From positions 1 to 43,531 of the forward strand of contig NZ_JALBWV010000069.1 of NCBI RefSeq assembly GCF_022678645.1: a stretch of DNA of 43,531 bases, in the 5' to 3' direction. A program made the position numbers and the translations under genes. Every line of letters starts with the position of its first letter. Positions within the stretch are counted from its first letter, which is position 1. The notes under the pieces were generated by a model, which worked only from the letters and a program-made list of their open reading frames with translations, was not told the origin of the DNA and searched no databases. The stretch is from Saccharopolyspora soli (GTDB taxonomy: Bacteria; Actinomycetota; Actinomycetes; Mycobacteriales; Pseudonocardiaceae). Below, in pieces: positions 1-9,406 of this stretch.

Positions 1-157
<157 letters not shown>

Positions 158-763
158 TCAGCGGATGGCCTGCTGGACCGCGACGTTGAGGGTCGTCACG
201 TTCACCACGCGCACGCTCGTCACACCGCCCGAGGTGTTCTCGGCGATCAGGCGGTTGACCTCGTCCACCGGCAGACCGGTGACGCGCGCTACCCGCGCGG
301 CCTGCAACGCCGCGTAGGCCGGGCTGATGTTCGGGTCGACGCCGCTGGCCGAGGCGGTGACCGCGTCGGTCGGCACCTGCTCCGGGGCCACGCCCTCGCG
401 GGCCGCGATCGCGGTGCGGCGCTCCTGCACCGCCGCGAGCAGGTCCTCGTTGGCGCCGCCGTAGTTGGAACCGCCACTGGTGGCCGGGTCACCCGGCCCC
501 AGGTTGCCCTCGGCGGAGGCCGACGGGCGGGTGTGGAAGTACGGGTCGTGCGCCGGATCGGTCGGCACCGGGTCGATGCCGATCAGCGACGAGCCGACCA
601 CCCGGCCGTCCACCACGATCTGCGATCCCTCGGCGTTGGCCTGCAGACCGGGAATCCGGCTGATGCCCCAGATCGCCAACGGGTAGGCCACGCCGAGCAC
701 GACTGTCGCCACCAGCAACAGCCGCAACCCCGCCAGGGTCTGGCGCAGCAGTGTCTTCTTCAT
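158..763 (-). CDS. kdpC: Potassium-transporting ATPase subunit KdpC
   Basis: KdpC is the single-span accessory subunit of the high-affinity KdpFABC potassium pump and stabilises the complex and its ATP use. The protein of about 201 residues begins with one membrane helix (roughly residues 10-32). After it comes the characteristic periplasmic-side domain with GSSLIG, YFHTRPSA and ASGVDPNISPAYA motifs, and DEVNRLI near the end. I place the start at 763 because AGAGAGG lies just upstream. The open frame extends further upstream to 832 but would run into the hairpin between kdpB and kdpC. It is the last gene of the operon and lies 80 bp after kdpB, unlike the overlapping genes before it. Confidence 0.95.
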   Translation of the reverse strand: MKKTLLRQTLAGLRLLLVATVVLGVAYPLAIWGISRIPGLQANAEGSQIVVDGRVVGSSLIGIDPVPTDPAHDPYFHTRPSASAEGNLGPGDPATSGGSNYGGANEDLLAAVQERRTAIAAREGVAPEQVPTDAVTASASGVDPNISPAYAALQAARVARVTGLPVDEVNRLIAENTSGGVTSVRVVNVTTLNVAVQQAIR

Positions 764-792
764 CGGTACCTCTCTTGTGTGGACCGCAGTCG

Positions 793-840
793 GGTCGTGA
801 GTGGCAATGGCTGCTTGAGCGACCACTGCCACTCACGACC
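793..840. repeat. Inverted repeat between kdpB and kdpC
   Basis: Two perfect 14-bp arms, GGTCGTGAGTGGCA (793-806) and its complement (827-840), enclose a 20-nt loop. It lies in the only real gap of the kdp operon. A second hairpin whose arms share GGTCGTGAGTG occurs at 36089-36136, so this is probably a dispersed hairpin family. Inside an operon it could act as a partial terminator or an mRNA stabiliser that sets kdpC output. No U-tract follows it. Confidence 0.75.
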
Positions 841-843
841 GCC

Positions 844-2909
<2,066 letters not shown>

Positions 2910-2913
<4 letters not shown>

Positions 2914-4571
2914 GCGAGGGCCTCCGCGATCGGGCCGAGGGCGAGCGCTGGCAAGAAGGTCAGCGCCGCGACGAGGATGACGGTGCCGCCGAGCAGCCCG
3001 GCGAACAGCGGGCCGGTGGTGGGCAACGTGCCCGCGGTGGCCGGAACCCGCTGCTGCTGGGCGACCGCACCGGCCAGCATCAGCACCGCGAGGATCGGTA
3101 TGAACCGCCCGAAGAGCATCGCGAGCCCCAGCGTGGCCTGGAAGAAGTCACTGGTCACAGTGATCCCCGCGAAGGCGCTGCCGTTGTTGTTGCCCGCCGA
3201 GGCGAAGGCGTACAGCACCTCCGAAAGGCCGTGCGCACCGGTGTTGTTCAGTGCGTCCCCTGTGGACGGTAAGGCGATGGCGACACCGGCTCCCAGCAGA
3301 ACCATGGTGGGCATCGCCAGGATCGAGACGGCCGCCGCGGTGACTTCCCGCCGACCCAGCTTCTTGCCGAGGTATTCCGGCGTGCGCCCGACCATCAGAC
3401 CGGCCAGGAACACCGCGATGATCGCGAGCATGAGGATGCCGTACAGCCCGGCACCGACACCGCCGGGTGCGACCTCGCCGAGCAGCATGTTCAGCAGTGG
3501 AACCGCACCGCCGAGTCCGGTGAAGCTGTCGTGCATCGAGTTGACCGCGCCGGTGGAGGTCCCGGTGGTGGCCACCGCGAACAGGCCGGACAGGTACAGG
3601 CCGAAGCGGGCTTCCTTGCCTTCGAGGGCACCACCGGCGGCCAGCGCCGCGGGGCCGTTCGGGTGGCTTTCGGCCCACCAGACCACCGCGGTCATCAGCG
3701 CCATGATGGTGACCATCACCGACAGCAGCACCCGGCCCTGGCGACGGTCGCCGACCATGGTGCCGAAGGTGCGGGTCAGCGCCAGCGGGATCACCAGGAT
3801 CAGGAAGATCTCCAGCAGGTTGCTGATGCCGCCGGGGTTGGAGAACGGGTGCGCCGAGTTGGCGTTGAGCACCCCGCCGCCGTTGGTGCCGAGTTCCTTG
3901 ATGGCCTCCTGGCTGGCGATCGGCGCGGTGGCGATGGTGTGCGCCTGCCCGTCCAGGCCGACGACGTCGATCCCAGGGGCCAGGCTCATCGTCACGCCGA
4001 GCGCGACCAGCAGGACGGCCGAGATCGCCGCGATCGGCAGCAGGATGCGGGTGCAACCGCGGGTGATGTCCACCCAGACGTTGCCGAGGCGGCCGGTACC
4101 GGCGGCGGTGAACCCGCGCACCAGTGCGATCGCAACTCCCATGCCGACCGCTGCCGACACGAAGTTCTGCACGGCCAGCCCGGCCATCTGAACGGTGTGC
4201 CCGAGGACTTCCTCCGGGATGTAGGACTGCCAGTTCGTGTTGGTCACGAAGCTGACCGCGGTGTTGAACGCCATCGCGGGCTCGACGGAGCCGCGCCCGA
4301 AGTTCAACGGCAGCAACGGCTGCAACCGCTGCAACAGGTACAACAGCACGATCGAGACGAACGAGAAGCCGAGCACACCGGTGGCGTAGGTGGTCCAACG
4401 CTGCTGGGCGTCACCGTTGATGCGCACCAGGCGGTACACCGCCTTCTCGACGCGCCAGTGCTTTTCGCTGGTGTACACGTGGGCCATGTAGTCACCGAGA
4501 GGCCGGTAGACCACTCCGATGGCCAGGATTAGGAGGCCGACCTGGACCAGGCCGACCAAGAGGGGACTCAT
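2910..4571 (-). CDS. kdpA: Potassium-transporting ATPase potassium-binding subunit KdpA
   Basis: KdpA is the channel-like, ten-helix subunit that binds and conducts K+. The 553-residue protein has the four selectivity-filter regions of the SKT superfamily, visible as TNTNWQSY (about 110-117), GTNGGG (228-233), TTGTSTGA and SAGNNNGSAF. Its ATG shares one base with the kdpF stop (TGATG) and its own stop overlaps kdpB, so F, A and B are translationally coupled. Confidence 0.97.
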
Positions 4572-4666
4572 CAGAACTTCTCCGGCCGGATTAGCGCGAC
4601 GAACAGGTAACCGATCAACAGCAGCGCCAACACGCCACCGGCGACGTTGGCAAGCACAGTGCTCAC
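4571..4666 (-). CDS. kdpF: Small Kdp subunit KdpF
   Basis: This 31-codon ORF encodes one hydrophobic helix followed by RPEKF, the usual C-terminal signature of KdpF, the lipid-like stabilising peptide of the Kdp pump. It starts with GTG (4664-4666) and has GGAG upstream. Its stop overlaps the kdpA start, and its start overlaps the stop of the small ORF before it (GTGA). It is short enough to be missed by ordinary gene calling. Identification rests on the tail motif and the position. Confidence 0.92.
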   Translation of the reverse strand: MSTVLANVAGGVLALLLIGYLFVALIRPEKF

Positions 4667-4746
4667 AAGCGCTCCAAACCGCGGAGGGTCAAAGCGAGTA
4701 CGAGGAACCCGCCGATCAGCAACACGGCGTAGGCGAGATCAGCCAC
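4663..4746 (-). CDS. 27-residue single-span membrane protein ahead of kdpF
   Basis: GTG at 4744-4746 follows GAGGAG (complement of 4756-4761) at a spacing of about nine bases. It opens a 27-codon frame that begins VADLAYAVLLIGGF and ends LRGLERL. The predicted product is one hydrophobic helix followed by a short positively charged tail. The stop overlaps the kdpF start by four bases, so it is the first structural gene of the operon. I recall similar tiny ORFs ahead of kdpF in other actinobacteria but cannot search. It could be an extra Kdp subunit or simply a translational coupler. Confidence 0.75.
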   Translation of the reverse strand: MADLAYAVLLIGGFLVLALTLRGLERL

Positions 4747-4770
4747 CGCTGCGCACTCCTCACTAGAACC

Positions 4771-4793
4771 CGGTCACCGGACCTCGGTGACCG
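4771..4793 (-). promoter_or_regulatory. Hairpin at the end of the kdp leader
   Basis: Perfect 9-bp arms (CGGTCACCG and CGGTGACCG) with a 5-nt loop lie 25 bases upstream of the first kdp-operon ORF. The hairpin contains the stop codon of the possible leader peptide at 4774-4839. Ribosome position on the leader could therefore decide whether the hairpin forms. That layout resembles an attenuation or translational switch; the function is inference. Confidence 0.5.
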
Positions 4794-4839
4794 CCTCCGT
4801 AAAGCGAAAGGCCCGCCGCCAGGTCCAGTCGAGACCCAT
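4774..4839 (-). CDS. Possible 21-residue kdp leader peptide
   Basis: An ATG at 4837-4839 stands five bases after AAGGAG, the best ribosome site in the kdp upstream region. It opens a 21-codon frame starting MGLDWTWRRAFRF and ending TEVR. The peptide has two Trp, two Phe and four Arg and no membrane segment. The stop codon is embedded in the 4771-4793 hairpin. It may be a regulatory leader rather than a functional protein. A chance ORF cannot be excluded without comparing related genomes. Confidence 0.4.
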   Translation of the reverse strand: MGLDWTWRRAFRFTEAVTEVR

Positions 4840-5111
4840 GACGGCTCCTTGACGGCCGCAAGCAGCGCTTTGACGAGTTCTTGATGCTCCTGAACGAGTG
4901 AACGAACGCCCGGTTTCGGGCGGTTTCGTTGATCCACACGGTTCGTGAGTGGGTGATTTCACTCCGTTAAGTGTTTCGCAGGTGAAACGATCTCATTAAC
5001 ATTGCTAAGGAATGGCGTGTTTTTGCACACCCGCCCCGAATAGGTCGAAACAGGACCAAAACGGCAGGGCACTCCATCCGCACATAACCGACTAGCAGTA
5101 AGGAGACCCAA
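4840..5111. other. Divergent kdp/asnB intergenic region
   Basis: This region must hold the promoters of the kdp operon (leftward) and asnB (rightward). It is more AT-rich near 4960-5060 (for example CATTAACATTG) than the rest of the window. The right end has the strong asnB ribosome site AAGGAG at about 5100-5105. I could not assign -10/-35 boxes, a KdpE site or a convincing riboswitch. A GTGAGTG...TCACTC motif near 4945 is too short to call a hairpin. Confidence 0.5.
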
Positions 5112-6950
5112 ATGTGCGGCATCTCCGGCTGGATCGATTTCCAGCGCGACCTGACCCGCGAACAGCCCGTCATCGACGAGATGTGCGCGACGATGTCCTG
5201 CCGAGGTCCGGACGCGAGTGGCACCTGGGTGCGTACGCACGCCGCCCTGGGCCACCGCCGACTGGCCATCATCGACCTGCCCGGCGGAACGCAGCCGATG
5301 GTTGCCGAGACGCCCGACGGCGAGGTCACGATCGTTTACAGCGGCGAGGCGTACAACTTCACCGAGCTGCGCGACGAACTGCGCCGCCGGGGCCACCGCT
5401 TCGACACCGACAGCGACACCGAGGTCGTGCTGCACGGCTACCTGGAATGGGGCGCGCAGGTCGCCGAGCACCTCAACGGCATGTTCGCCTTCGCCGTCTG
5501 GGACACCCGCACCGACCAGCTGCTGCTGATCCGCGACCGGATGGGCATCAAGCCGCTGTACTACTACCCGACCGAGCACGGCGTGCTGTTCGGCTCCGAG
5601 CCCAAGGCAATCCTGGCGAACCCGCTGACCGAGAAGGTCGTCGACTTGAACGGGCTGCGGGAGCTGTTCGCGATGGTCAAGACGCCTCGGGAGGCGATCT
5701 GGGCGGGCATGCGCGAAGTCGAGCCGGGCACCATCGTCACCGTGGACCGCAAGGGCCTGCGCGAGCACACCTACTGGCAGTTGCAGGCCGTCGCGCACAC
5801 CGACGACCAGCAGACCTCCGTCGGGCACGTCCGCGAACTGCTGGACGACATCGTCGCGCGCCAGCTGATCTCCGACGTGCCGCGTTGCGTGCTGCTCTCC
5901 GGCGGCCTGGACTCCAGCGCGATCACCGCGCTCTCGGGGCTCGAACTCGGCCGCCACGGCGAGAAGGTGCGCAGCTTCGCGGTCGATTTCGTCGGCCAGA
6001 CCGAGCACTTCGTGCCGGACGAGATGCGCGGCACGCCGGACACGCCGTACGTGCACGACGTCGCCGAGCACGTCGGGTCGCAGCACCAGGACATCGTGCT
6101 GGATCCGGACACGCTGGCCGACCCGGAGGTGCGGCGCGCGACCGTGCAGGCGCGGGACTTCCCGATGGGTCTGGGCGACATGGACCAGTCGCTGTACCTG
6201 CTGTTCAAGGCGATCCGCGGGCACTCCACCGTCGCGCTCTCGGGCGAGTCGGCGGACGAGGTCTTCGGCGGTTACAAGTGGTTCCACGACCCGCAGGTGC
6301 AGCAGGCCCCGACATTCCCGTGGCTGGCTACCGCGGTCCGCGTACCCGCGGGCGGGCGGATGGACACCCTCAACCCGGACGTGGCATCGGCGCTGGACCT
6401 GGAGTCCTACGTGGCCAGCCGCTACCGCGAGGCCATCAGCTCGGTCCCGGTGCTCGACGGGGAGAGCGCCTTCAACCGCCGGATGCGGGAGATCTGCTAC
6501 CTGCACCTGACCCGGTTCGTCCGGATCCTGCTGGACCGCAAGGACCGGATGAGCATGGCCGTCGGCTTGGAGGTGCGGGTGCCGTTCTGCGACCACCGGC
6601 TGGTGGATTACGTCTTCAACACCCCGTGGGAGCTGAAGACCTTCGACGGCCGGGAGAAGAGCCTGCTGCGGCACGCCACCGCCGACGTGCTGCCGAAGTC
6701 GGTGGTGGAGCGGGTGAAGAGCCCGTATCCGTCCACACAGGATCCGAAGTACGCGGCGGTGCTGCAACGGCAGGTCGCCGACCTGGTCAGCGCCGGTGAC
6801 CCGGCGTTGTCGCTGCTCAACGAGAAGTGGCTGACCGAAGCCCTGGCACAGGACCCGGCCCACATCGACACGTTGGCCCGCTTCACCTTCGAACGGGTTC
6901 TCGACCTCTCGACCTGGTTCGACATCCACAACCCAACGATCAAACTCTGA
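5112..6950 (+). CDS. asnB: Glutamine-dependent asparagine synthase (AsnB family)
   Basis: This enzyme moves ammonia from glutamine to an ATP-activated carboxylate, classically making asparagine from aspartate. The 612-residue protein has an N-terminal class II glutaminase domain with the nucleophile Cys2 (MCGISG), RGPDASG at 31-37 and SGEAYN at 78-82. A C-terminal synthetase domain carries the pyrophosphate loop SGGLDSS at 263-269 and SGESADEVFGGY. ATG 5112 follows AAGGAG. Some actinobacterial AsnB homologues instead amidate meso-diaminopimelate in peptidoglycan (LtsA) or act in secondary metabolism, and the monocistronic context does not settle this. Confidence 0.9.
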   Translation: MCGISGWIDFQRDLTREQPVIDEMCATMSCRGPDASGTWVRTHAALGHRRLAIIDLPGGTQPMVAETPDGEVTIVYSGEAYNFTELRDELRRRGHRFDTDSDTEVVLHGYLEWGAQVAEHLNGMFAFAVWDTRTDQLLLIRDRMGIKPLYYYPTEHGVLFGSEPKAILANPLTEKVVDLNGLRELFAMVKTPREAIWAGMREVEPGTIVTVDRKGLREHTYWQLQAVAHTDDQQTSVGHVRELLDDIVARQLISDVPRCVLLSGGLDSSAITALSGLELGRHGEKVRSFAVDFVGQTEHFVPDEMRGTPDTPYVHDVAEHVGSQHQDIVLDPDTLADPEVRRATVQARDFPMGLGDMDQSLYLLFKAIRGHSTVALSGESADEVFGGYKWFHDPQVQQAPTFPWLATAVRVPAGGRMDTLNPDVASALDLESYVASRYREAISSVPVLDGESAFNRRMREICYLHLTRFVRILLDRKDRMSMAVGLEVRVPFCDHRLVDYVFNTPWELKTFDGREKSLLRHATADVLPKSVVERVKSPYPSTQDPKYAAVLQRQVADLVSAGDPALSLLNEKWLTEALAQDPAHIDTLARFTFERVLDLSTWFDIHNPTIKL

Positions 6951-6955
6951 CAGGC

Positions 6956-6998
6956 GCACCGGCGCCGCCTCGCACACCACGCGCGGCGGCGCCGGTGC
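6956..6998 (+). terminator. asnB terminator hairpin
   Basis: Perfect 14-bp arms, GCACCGGCGCCGCC (6956-6969) and its complement (6985-6998), flank a 15-nt loop five bases after the asnB stop. No U-run follows, as is common for actinobacterial terminators. Confidence 0.8.
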
Positions 6999-7034
6999 CG
7001 GCTTCGCGAGAACACCCGCGGGCCCGGTGGGGTT

Positions 7035-7077
7035 CCGAATTTCCCTGAATTCGGGCGCCAACACGCGTTCTGCGTGT
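7035..7077 (-). terminator. Possible terminator of the two-component operon
   Basis: Two small hairpins, CCGAATT/AATTCGG (7035-7054) and ACACGC/GCGTGT (7061-7077), lie directly after the sensor kinase stop on the minus strand. They are weak compared with the asnB hairpin. Confidence 0.35.
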
Positions 7078-7085
7078 CAGCCGGG

Positions 7086-8537
7086 TCAGGTCAACGGGAT
7101 CAGGAGTCGGAAGGCGCTGCCTCCGTTGGGGTTGGCGTGCAGCTCCACTCGGCCGTTGTGGGCTTCCGCGATCGCCGCCGTGATCGCCAGGCCCAGTCCG
7201 GTGCCGCCAGCGGCTCGGTGGCGGCCGTCGTCCACCCGGTAGAAGCGGTCGAAGATCCGGCTGGCGTGCTCCGGCGGAATGCCCGGACCGCTGTCGGTCA
7301 CCGAGACCATCGCCACCGCGGTGCCCGGCGGAAGCTCCGCGCCCGCTGCGGCTAGCGCATAGCCCCCGACCGAGCCGTGCGAGACCTCGACGGTGATCGG
7401 CGATCGCGGCGGTGTGTGCACCAATGCGTTGTTCACCAGGTTCGTCAACACCTGCCGCAGTCGGGCACCATCGCCGAGCACGCGCAGCGCGCGCTGCGGA
7501 CTTCGCAAGGTGATCTCCCGCTCGGGATCACGCACCCGTCCGTCGTCCACGACGTCATGCACCAACGGCACCAGATCGAGGTCGACCAGATCGATGGTGC
7601 GTTCCCGATCCAGCCGGGCGAGCAGCAGCAGGTCCTCGACCAGCCCGCCCATCCGCACCGCCTCGGACTCGATGCGGTGCATCATCGTCCGCACGTCCTC
7701 CGGACGGTGCTGGTCACTGCGCCGGTACAGCTCCGCGAATCCCCGGATCGACGTCAGCGGCGTCCGCAGCTCGTGCGAGGCGTCCGCGATGAACCGCCGC
7801 AGGCGGTGTTCGGACTGCTCGCGCTGCTGCAACGCGTCGACCAACCGCCCGAGCATGGTGTTCAGGGCCTTGCCGAGCCGTCCGGTCTCGGTGCGCGGAT
7901 CCTGATCCGGCACGCGCCGATCGAGTTGTCCGGCTGCGATGGCATCCGCGGTGTGCTCGATCCGGTTCAGCGGTCGCAGGCTCCACCGCACCGTCGCCGC
8001 AGCCCCCGCGGCCAACAAGACGAGCACGATGGCACCGACCACCAATTCGATGGTGACCAGTTGCCGCACGGTCGCTTCGACGTTCCCCAACGACAATGCG
8101 AGCACGACGTACCGCCCGTTGGGCAGCATGATCGTCCGCACCCGCCAGTCCGAGCCACCGGCGCGGTCGGGCACGGTCGTGATGTCCGGCCGGTGCGCCG
8201 CATCCCGCAGCGCGGGCCCGCCCTGATCGCCCTCGGACTGACCGAGCATCGCGCCGACCTGCCCGCCACCGGAATCGAAGATCACCACCCGGAAGTCGGT
8301 GGGCAGCTCGCCACGTCCGGGTCCGTCCTGGACATCCGGTCCCCGCAGCGGATCCGGCGGTGGATGGCGCCCTTCCTCCCACGGGCGGGACAGCTCGACC
8401 AACCGGTCGTCGGTGCGATCGACCAGCGAGCGGCTCAGCAGGGCGACACTGGTGAACCCCATCAGCACCAGACCGACCACCAGCGCCCCGACCAGCGCCA
8501 GCACCAGTTGGCCGCGCAGTGTCCGGAAGATCCTCAT
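7086..8537 (-). CDS. Sensor histidine kinase
   Basis: A membrane histidine kinase that autophosphorylates and passes phosphate to the response regulator encoded just upstream. The 483-residue protein has TM1 at about 10-34, an extracytoplasmic domain to about 160, TM2 at about 163-183, HAMP, and a dimerisation box with His255 in ASHELRTPLTS. The ATPase domain shows NLVNNALVHTP (N box), DSGPGIP (G1) and GGTGLGL (G2). The extracytoplasmic part is rich in Pro, Gly and Asp with no recognisable ligand domain. I chose ATG at 8537, which overlaps the regulator stop by four bases. The family resembles MprB/TrcS-type kinases; the signal is unknown. Confidence 0.92.
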   Translation of the reverse strand: MRIFRTLRGQLVLALVGALVVGLVLMGFTSVALLSRSLVDRTDDRLVELSRPWEEGRHPPPDPLRGPDVQDGPGRGELPTDFRVVIFDSGGGQVGAMLGQSEGDQGGPALRDAAHRPDITTVPDRAGGSDWRVRTIMLPNGRYVVLALSLGNVEATVRQLVTIELVVGAIVLVLLAAGAAATVRWSLRPLNRIEHTADAIAAGQLDRRVPDQDPRTETGRLGKALNTMLGRLVDALQQREQSEHRLRRFIADASHELRTPLTSIRGFAELYRRSDQHRPEDVRTMMHRIESEAVRMGGLVEDLLLLARLDRERTIDLVDLDLVPLVHDVVDDGRVRDPEREITLRSPQRALRVLGDGARLRQVLTNLVNNALVHTPPRSPITVEVSHGSVGGYALAAAGAELPPGTAVAMVSVTDSGPGIPPEHASRIFDRFYRVDDGRHRAAGGTGLGLAITAAIAEAHNGRVELHANPNGGSAFRLLIPLT

Positions 8538-9250
8538 CGCTGCTCCGGCGGCAGGCGCAGCACGTAGCCGACCCCGCGGATGGTGTGGATCAGCGACGGC
8601 GACACCGAGTCGATCTTGCGCCGCAGGTAGCTGATGTAGGACTCGACGATGCGGCTGTCCCCGCCGAACTCGTAGTTCCACACCCGGTCCAGGATCTGCA
8701 CCTTGCTGACCACCTTCTCGGCGTTGATCAGCAGGTAGCGCAGCAGCTTGAACTCGGTCGGCGAGAGGTTCACCAGCTGACCGGCCCGGCGGACCTCGTA
8801 GGTCTCCTCGTCGAGTTCCAGGTCGTGGTAACGCAGCCGGGCGTCATTGGTCTGCGCGGGCCGCACCCGGCGCAGGATCGCCCGCAGCCGCAGCACCACC
8901 TCGTCCAGGCTGAACGGTTTGGTGACGTAGTCGTCGCCACCGGCGGTGAGCCCGGCGATGCGGTCCTCGACGGCATCGCGCGCGGTCAGGAACAGCACCG
9001 GAACGGAGTTTCCGCCCGCGCGCAGCTCAGTGGCCACCGAGAACCCGTCCCGGTCCGGCAGCATCACGTCCAACACCACGATGTCCGGCCGGAACTCCTC
9101 GGCGGCGCGCAACGCCTCGGCGCCGGTTCCCGCGCCGCGCACCTCGAAACCGCTCAACCGCAGCGCCGCAGTAAGCAGCTCCAGGATGTTGGGCTCGTCG
9201 TCAACGACCAGCACCCGTGCGTTGTTGGTATCCGCCACGCCCCCAAGCAT
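8534..9250 (-). CDS. OmpR-family response regulator
   Basis: A transcription factor of 238 residues with a receiver domain (VVDDE near 15-19, phospho-acceptor Asp61 in VVLDVMLPD, and the conserved Lys in VTKPFSLDE) and a C-terminal winged helix ending in TIRGVGYVLR. The start at 9250 follows GGGAGGTGG. An in-frame extension to 9307 lacks support. It forms an operon with the kinase through an ATGA overlap. CTGGGAA direct repeats lie 12-40 bp upstream, so autoregulation is likely, and the same repeats recur upstream of the glycosyltransferase genes. Confidence 0.93.
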   Translation of the reverse strand: MLGGVADTNNARVLVVDDEPNILELLTAALRLSGFEVRGAGTGAEALRAAEEFRPDIVVLDVMLPDRDGFSVATELRAGGNSVPVLFLTARDAVEDRIAGLTAGGDDYVTKPFSLDEVVLRLRAILRRVRPAQTNDARLRYHDLELDEETYEVRRAGQLVNLSPTEFKLLRYLLINAEKVVSKVQILDRVWNYEFGGDSRIVESYISYLRRKIDSVSPSLIHTIRGVGYVLRLPPEQR

Positions 9251-9261
9251 CGACCACCTCC

Positions 9262-9290
9262 CTGGGAAAACGCTGGACAGAACCTGGGAA
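9262..9290. promoter_or_regulatory. CTGGGAA direct repeats at the regulator promoter
   Basis: CTGGGAA starts at 9262 and 9284, with a degenerate copy (CTGGACA) exactly between at 9273, giving an 11-bp period. OmpR-family regulators bind head-to-tail repeats with about one helical turn spacing, so this is a candidate autoregulatory site. It overlaps the region of the ribosome site and likely transcription start. Confidence 0.6.
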
Positions 9291-9347
9291 CCGCCCCTGA
9301 CCTCCAAGAACCCGACCGAACGCGCACCAGATCCACGCCCCGAGCAC

Positions 9348-9385
9348 AGCCGCGGGTGTCGCGACTGCCCACGACACCCGCGGCT
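9348..9385 (-). terminator. Terminator of the GT39/GT2 operon
   Basis: Perfect 14-bp arms, AGCCGCGGGTGTCG (9348-9361) and its complement (9372-9385), with a 10-nt loop, lie 22 bases after the stop of the GT39 gene on the minus strand. It separates that operon from the two-component operon. Confidence 0.8.
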
Positions 9386-9406
9386 CTCACCGGTGCTTCG
9401 GGGTGA

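Noticed and set aside
4941..4966. A third copy of the GTGAGTG hairpin upstream of kdp
   Set aside because: Only five bases pair across the loop and the outer arm is not conserved, so it is not a convincing member of the repeat family.
4840..5111. A c-di-AMP (ydaO-type) riboswitch upstream of kdp
   Set aside because: Such riboswitches regulate potassium genes in some bacteria, but I could not find the conserved core motifs in the minus-strand leader.
4959..7064. A 701-codon open frame opposite asnB
   Set aside because: Shadow frame of the recognisable AsnB gene, with no ribosome site or known motif.
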